Below the pieces are notes generated by a model. It ran no database searches. It was given only the letters and a program-made list of their open reading frames with translations, and was not told where the DNA came from. Made by a program: the position numbers and the translations under genes. Shown here in pieces: positions 7,520-10,158 of a DNA stretch of 10,158 bases (the stretch's first letter is position 1; every line of letters begins with the position of its first letter). This stretch comes from CAG-1031 sp964391735. GTDB lineage: Bacteria; Bacteroidota; Bacteroidia; Bacteroidales; Muribaculaceae. Location of the stretch: assembly GCA_964391735.1 (NCBI GenBank), contig CAYMNF010000068.1, positions 1 to 10,158 of the forward strand. Reading direction: 5' to 3'.

Positions 7520-8554
7520 ATGCCTCGCAAACCGCACATACTGATAATCTATACCGGTGGCACTATCGGCATGATTGAGAATGCCGAGACCAAGTCGCTT
7601 GAGCCGTTTGACTTCTCGCACCTGATGGACAATGTGCCTAAGGTGAAGAAGTTGGACTATGTCATTGACAATGTGCAGTTTGACCCACCCATTGACTCGT
7701 CAGACATGAACCCCGAGCACTGGAAACAGATTGCCAAGGCCATCTCTGATAACTATACCGACTATGACGGTTTTGTGGTATTACACGGCACCGACACCAT
7801 GGCGTACACGGCAAGCTGCCTCAGCTTCATGCTCGAGAACCTTGACAAACCGGTGATAATCACCGGCAGCCAACTACCCATTGGGGAGGTGCGTACTGAC
7901 GGGGAAGAGAACCTGATAACAGCCCTGCAGATAGCCGCCGAGCGCGACAAAGACGGCCGCCCCATGGTTCAGGAGGTTGCAATCCTCTTTGAGAACAACC
8001 TGTGGCGTGGCAATCGCGCGACAAAGATGAGCGCCGACAACTTTGATGCCTTCCAAAGCAACAATTATCCCCCCTTGGCAACTATCGGGCTGGGCATTAC
8101 CTTCAACCGCGATGCTCTGTGGCGCACCAATGGCAGTTGGCCTCTGCAGGTAAGGTATGAGCTTGACCCGGCAGTGATATTTTTGGAGTTGTACCCCGGC
8201 CTTACCCCTGAACGTCTGGACTATATGCTGCACACCCCCGGGGTGCGCGGCATAGTACTCAAGACATACGGAGCCGGCAACGGCCCCACAGCACCGTGGT
8301 TCAAAGACAAGTTGGCCGAGGCCGTGAAACGCGGCATCGTTATCGTCAACACCACCCAATGCGTCAACGGCGGGGTCATGCCCAAGCGGTACGCCACCGG
8401 CCTGTCCTTTAACGAAGCCGGGGTAATCCCCGGTTATGACCTCACCAGCGAGGCTGCCCTCACAAAACTGATGCACCTGCTTGGCCGCGACCTATCCCCC
8501 GACGGCGTACGCACCTTCATGCAACGCGACCTCTGCGGCGAAATGACCGTCTAA
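7520..8554 (+). CDS. ansA: Type I (cytoplasmic) L-asparaginase
   Basis: Hydrolyses L-asparagine to aspartate and ammonia. The 344-residue protein has both family signatures: YTGGTIGM at 11-18, with the nucleophilic Thr15, and HGTDTMAYTAS at 89-99, with Thr91-Asp92. No signal peptide precedes the first motif, and the length fits E. coli AnsA (338 residues) rather than the periplasmic type II enzyme, so it is a cytoplasmic type I form. The C-terminal half has KTYGAGNGP at 248-256 and NTTQCVNGG at 277-285. Against E. coli AnsA as I recall it, Cys281 matches the allosteric-site Cys273 and Lys248 takes the place of Arg240. It follows metG by 42 bases and ends the plus-strand run. A start at ATG 7520 leaves only five residues before the first beta strand, as usual. 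Confidence 0.94.
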   Translation: MPRKPHILIIYTGGTIGMIENAETKSLEPFDFSHLMDNVPKVKKLDYVIDNVQFDPPIDSSDMNPEHWKQIAKAISDNYTDYDGFVVLHGTDTMAYTASCLSFMLENLDKPVIITGSQLPIGEVRTDGEENLITALQIAAERDKDGRPMVQEVAILFENNLWRGNRATKMSADNFDAFQSNNYPPLATIGLGITFNRDALWRTNGSWPLQVRYELDPAVIFLELYPGLTPERLDYMLHTPGVRGIVLKTYGAGNGPTAPWFKDKLAEAVKRGIVIVNTTQCVNGGVMPKRYATGLSFNEAGVIPGYDLTSEAALTKLMHLLGRDLSPDGVRTFMQRDLCGEMTV

Positions 8555-8652
8555 CCAATTAATTCCTCCCCTCCCCGCTACCACCTTATATTTACATCAC
8601 CCGTGGGTGGGGAGTACGTATGTATAAATGAGGTTAACTCAAAATATTAACT

Positions 8653-8688
8653 GCACCCCGGGGAGCATTTAGCTAAAACCCGGGATGC
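8653..8688. terminator. Candidate bidirectional terminator between convergent genes
   Basis: GCACCCCGGG at 8653-8662 and CCCGGGATGC at 8679-8688 form a 10-bp stem. In minus-strand RNA all ten positions pair, with one G-U; in plus-strand RNA there is one C-A mismatch. The loop contains the palindrome TTTAGCTAAA (8668-8677), which could extend the structure. The stem is followed by TTAATATTTT on the minus strand and by ATTTAATTTCTT on the plus strand. It sits 52 bases beyond the lipoprotein stop and about 100 beyond the ansA stop, so it most likely ends the minus-strand operon and perhaps both. Neither U-tract is ideal. Confidence 0.55.
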
Positions 8689-8740
8689 ATTTAATTTCTT
8701 GATGCTCTTTCAGGACAAGAGTCAATAGTCGGCAGAGATT

Positions 8741-9577
8741 TTATTTTTCTGACTTCGAAGCTCCTCCTGAAAAGTAATGACTTCCGGAATACGAGTGGAG
8801 CTTGCCATCACGTGTGAACCAATAGCCTGACGATATATTATCATTGGGTCTCCAAAGATCAATCTGTCCGCTTGTATTAGTTGCATATATATCTCTCCAT
8901 TTAATTACACCCGTCACCTCAGTATTAAAATATAAATCCTTAATAGTAAGAGTGTAATCGTTGATCTTAATAACCTGAATTTTGTGAATAGGATCATTAT
9001 CAACCACATAATTCCCGGGATAGGAATCGGTCAAGTCAATACTTGCAGGGCCCTCTTTTGTGAACCATTCCCAATCATCTTGATAAAGTCTCATTTTCTT
9101 ACTTCTTACAGGCGTGTCAAGATAGAAAAATAAATCAAGAGACGATCTTTGTACCTCATTTACTTTTATGCTGAAGTCTTTAATATGACTCCTGTCAGGC
9201 ATTATGTAAATAATGTTCTTTTCTATATTGTATTTGAAGGTAACCAGTTCGAACGCACCTTCCTTATCACATGCCTGCCCGACATTTGAGAACTGATCGG
9301 CTGCCAAAGCCATCATTCCGTTTCCCTGTCCATTAAACGCGATGTAGTCCGTATTCAGATAATTATCGGCTGAATACCGCCATGTACCGATAAGCCTGCT
9401 TTCTTCAATGATGAGTTCTTCATTGTACGTGTCGTCAGGAGAAGGATTTTCAGGAACACCCGGTTCGTCATTTCCACATGATGTGAAGGTCGTTGGCAAA
9501 ATAACGAAAGCTACAATTAGCAAAAACAAAGAGAGTATTCTTCTCATACTTCTGAATTTATTTAAATGAATATACAT
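8741..9577 (-). CDS. Uncharacterised lipoprotein with lipocalin-like start
   Basis: I do not recognise the family beyond general resemblance. The 278-residue reading begins at ATG 9575-9577, whose A is also the last base of the upstream gene's TAA stop (TAATG), a layout typical of translational coupling. An alternative start, Met11 at 9545-9547, gives a more standard lipoprotein signal (MRRILSLFLL...FTSC), so either may be used. Cys34 is the predicted lipidated residue. It is followed by an acidic, Pro-rich linker (GNDEPGVPENPSPDD), as in surface-exposed Bacteroidota lipoproteins. From ~62 the sequence (LIGTWRYS...IAFNGQGNG) resembles the opening of lipocalin-like lipoprotein domains, and the rest looks beta-rich. 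A WFT-K/R-E/D-G motif occurs twice (171-176, 253-258). Base composition is more AT-rich than the plus-strand genes. Confidence 0.75.
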   Translation of the reverse strand: MYIHLNKFRSMRRILSLFLLIVAFVILPTTFTSCGNDEPGVPENPSPDDTYNEELIIEESRLIGTWRYSADNYLNTDYIAFNGQGNGMMALAADQFSNVGQACDKEGAFELVTFKYNIEKNIIYIMPDRSHIKDFSIKVNEVQRSSLDLFFYLDTPVRSKKMRLYQDDWEWFTKEGPASIDLTDSYPGNYVVDNDPIHKIQVIKINDYTLTIKDLYFNTEVTGVIKWRDIYATNTSGQIDLWRPNDNISSGYWFTRDGKLHSYSGSHYFSGGASKSEK

Positions 9578-10095
9578 TAGAAGAAGAACGAAAGACCGGC
9601 AACCATGCCTACGCTTGTTCCACCCTCTGCAAATGTGAATTGAGGACCGGCGAAAATACCGAAATGATCAGATGCAAACAGATGAATGGCAGGGGCTAAT
9701 TTAGCACCCCAATTAGTTTGAGTGCCCTCACCCTTTGGAAATGTCACAACACATGTCGCATCTACAGGCATATTTATGAAACAAGATTTGGAAATATCAA
9801 TCCTAACAGATGGTCCAAAATCAACGATACACCCCCAATCATCTACTATACCGGCATTAATACCAAAGTTGGCGTTTGCTCCTACATGAATAGCACCCCA
9901 ATGAGAGATTGAGGTTGCCATCAAACCGACTCCATAGCTACTGGTATACTTAGCTTCGTCAAAATCGCCCATTTGATATTGTGCGACAGCAAAGAAAGGA
10001 TGATGAACGGTATTACCGTCTGCATTCTGGCGCGTTTGTGCATGTGGTGTCGCAAAGCCTATAAACAATGCGATTAGAAGGAGAATTTTCTTCAT
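9577..10095 (-). CDS. Small predicted outer-membrane beta-barrel protein
   Basis: The 172-residue protein has a clear signal peptide (MKKILLLIALFIGFATPHAQ, cleavage after residue 20). The mature ~150 residues show alternating hydrophobic and polar stretches with Gly and aromatic residues (YGVGLMATS, IHVGANANFGINAG, FGIFAGPQFTF, VGMVAGLSFFF). The chain ends in three Phe, matching the C-terminal aromatic signal of outer-membrane barrels recognised by BamA. The size suits an eight-stranded barrel. No enzymatic motif is visible. It is transcribed first in the pair and its stop overlaps the start of the lipoprotein gene, so the two products probably work together in the envelope. Their function is unknown. 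The start at 10095 gives a textbook signal peptide and lies four bases after a hairpin. Confidence 0.78.
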   Translation of the reverse strand: MKKILLLIALFIGFATPHAQTRQNADGNTVHHPFFAVAQYQMGDFDEAKYTSSYGVGLMATSISHWGAIHVGANANFGINAGIVDDWGCIVDFGPSVRIDISKSCFINMPVDATCVVTFPKGEGTQTNWGAKLAPAIHLFASDHFGIFAGPQFTFAEGGTSVGMVAGLSFFF

Positions 10096-10099
10096 AAAG

Positions 10100-10117
10100 C
10101 TGGTAATTGCCTACCAG
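10100..10117 (-). promoter_or_regulatory. Hairpin directly upstream of the beta-barrel gene start
   Basis: In minus-strand RNA, CUGGUA (10117-10112) pairs perfectly with UACCAG (10105-10100) around a six-base loop. Only four bases separate the stem from the AUG at 10095, so if it forms it could hinder ribosome binding. Its first three bases are shared with a larger inverted repeat upstream, so both cannot form at once. Confidence 0.4.
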
Positions 10118-10157
10118 TCCACTCGGCATTAAAATGGGAATAAAGAAACGTGGACTG
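10115..10157 (-). repeat. 8-bp inverted repeat upstream of the beta-barrel gene
   Basis: CAGTCCAC at 10115-10122 and GTGGACTG at 10150-10157 are perfect inverted copies separated by 27 AT-rich bases. They could be half-sites for a regulator or an RNA stem that competes with the hairpin at 10100-10117. No -7 TAnnTTTG box was found in this stretch on the minus strand, so the promoter of the pair probably lies beyond the window edge. Confidence 0.4.
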
Positions 10158-10158
10158 C

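Noticed and set aside
7874..8476. 200-codon open frame on the minus strand inside ansA
   Set aside because: It lies wholly opposite a well-supported asparaginase gene. It resembles no protein family and reflects codon bias of the real gene, as do the other antisense frames inside trmB, mrp and metG.
8571..8614. CTCCCC ... GGGGAG with CACCCGTGGGTG inside, just after ansA
   Set aside because: Pairings overlap and need bulges, and no T-tract follows. The stem at 8653-8688 is a better terminator candidate.
8628..8672. 14-codon plus-strand open frame downstream of ansA, preceded by TATATTTA
   Set aside because: Too short to support as a gene, the putative -7 box misses the final G, and it runs into the terminator stem.
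10096..10158. tRNA-like appearance of the GC-rich inverted repeats at the window edge
   Set aside because: No T-loop GTTCGA motif, no anticodon arm and no acceptor pairing could be built.

Overview
The window looks like chromosomal DNA from a member of the Bacteroidales (phylum Bacteroidota). Four things point there. The tRNA-methyltransferase, Mrp, methionyl-tRNA synthetase and asparaginase sequences have Bacteroidota-style variants (DPQMKK in TrmB, KISTSK in MetRS). Two secreted proteins end in a type IX-secretion-like C-terminal tail. A promoter at 19-49 fits the Bacteroidota -33 TTTG / -7 TAnnTTTG pattern exactly. No start codon has a clear Shine-Dalgarno sequence. The fairly high GC of the first 8.5 kb would suit Muribaculaceae or a related gut family, but I cannot assign a family from this window.

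Layout, plus strand, 1-8554: a promoter and a structured 5' leader (19-164) precede six genes in one direction with gaps of only 20-83 bases. They are a secreted BspA-type leucine-rich-repeat protein, TrmB (tRNA m7G46 methyltransferase), an Mrp/ApbC-type P-loop ATPase, a secreted endonuclease I with long C-terminal extensions, MetRS (metG) and cytoplasmic type I L-asparaginase (ansA). No internal terminator was seen. The run could be one long transcript, or a trmB-mrp core with weaker internal promoters that I cannot identify. It interleaves cytoplasmic housekeeping enzymes with two exported proteins that share the same kind of C-terminal sorting tail.

Intergenic, 8555-8740: a convergent gap holding a good bidirectional terminator candidate (8653-8688).

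Minus strand, 8741-10095: two genes that are visibly more AT-rich than the rest. The first in transcription order is a small predicted outer-membrane beta-barrel protein. The second is a lipoprotein of unknown function, and the two overlap at TAATG. They look like a two-gene cell-envelope operon, possibly acquired separately from the flanking housekeeping block. The short upstream stretch (10096-10158) holds two overlapping inverted repeats that could form mutually exclusive hairpins just before the start codon.

No CRISPR array, transposase, tRNA or rRNA was seen. Nothing amounts to a clearly new defence or metabolic system. The best leads are the cysteine-free Mrp protein, the structured leader at 65-127, the switch-like hairpins at 10100-10157 and the uncharacterised lipoprotein/beta-barrel pair.
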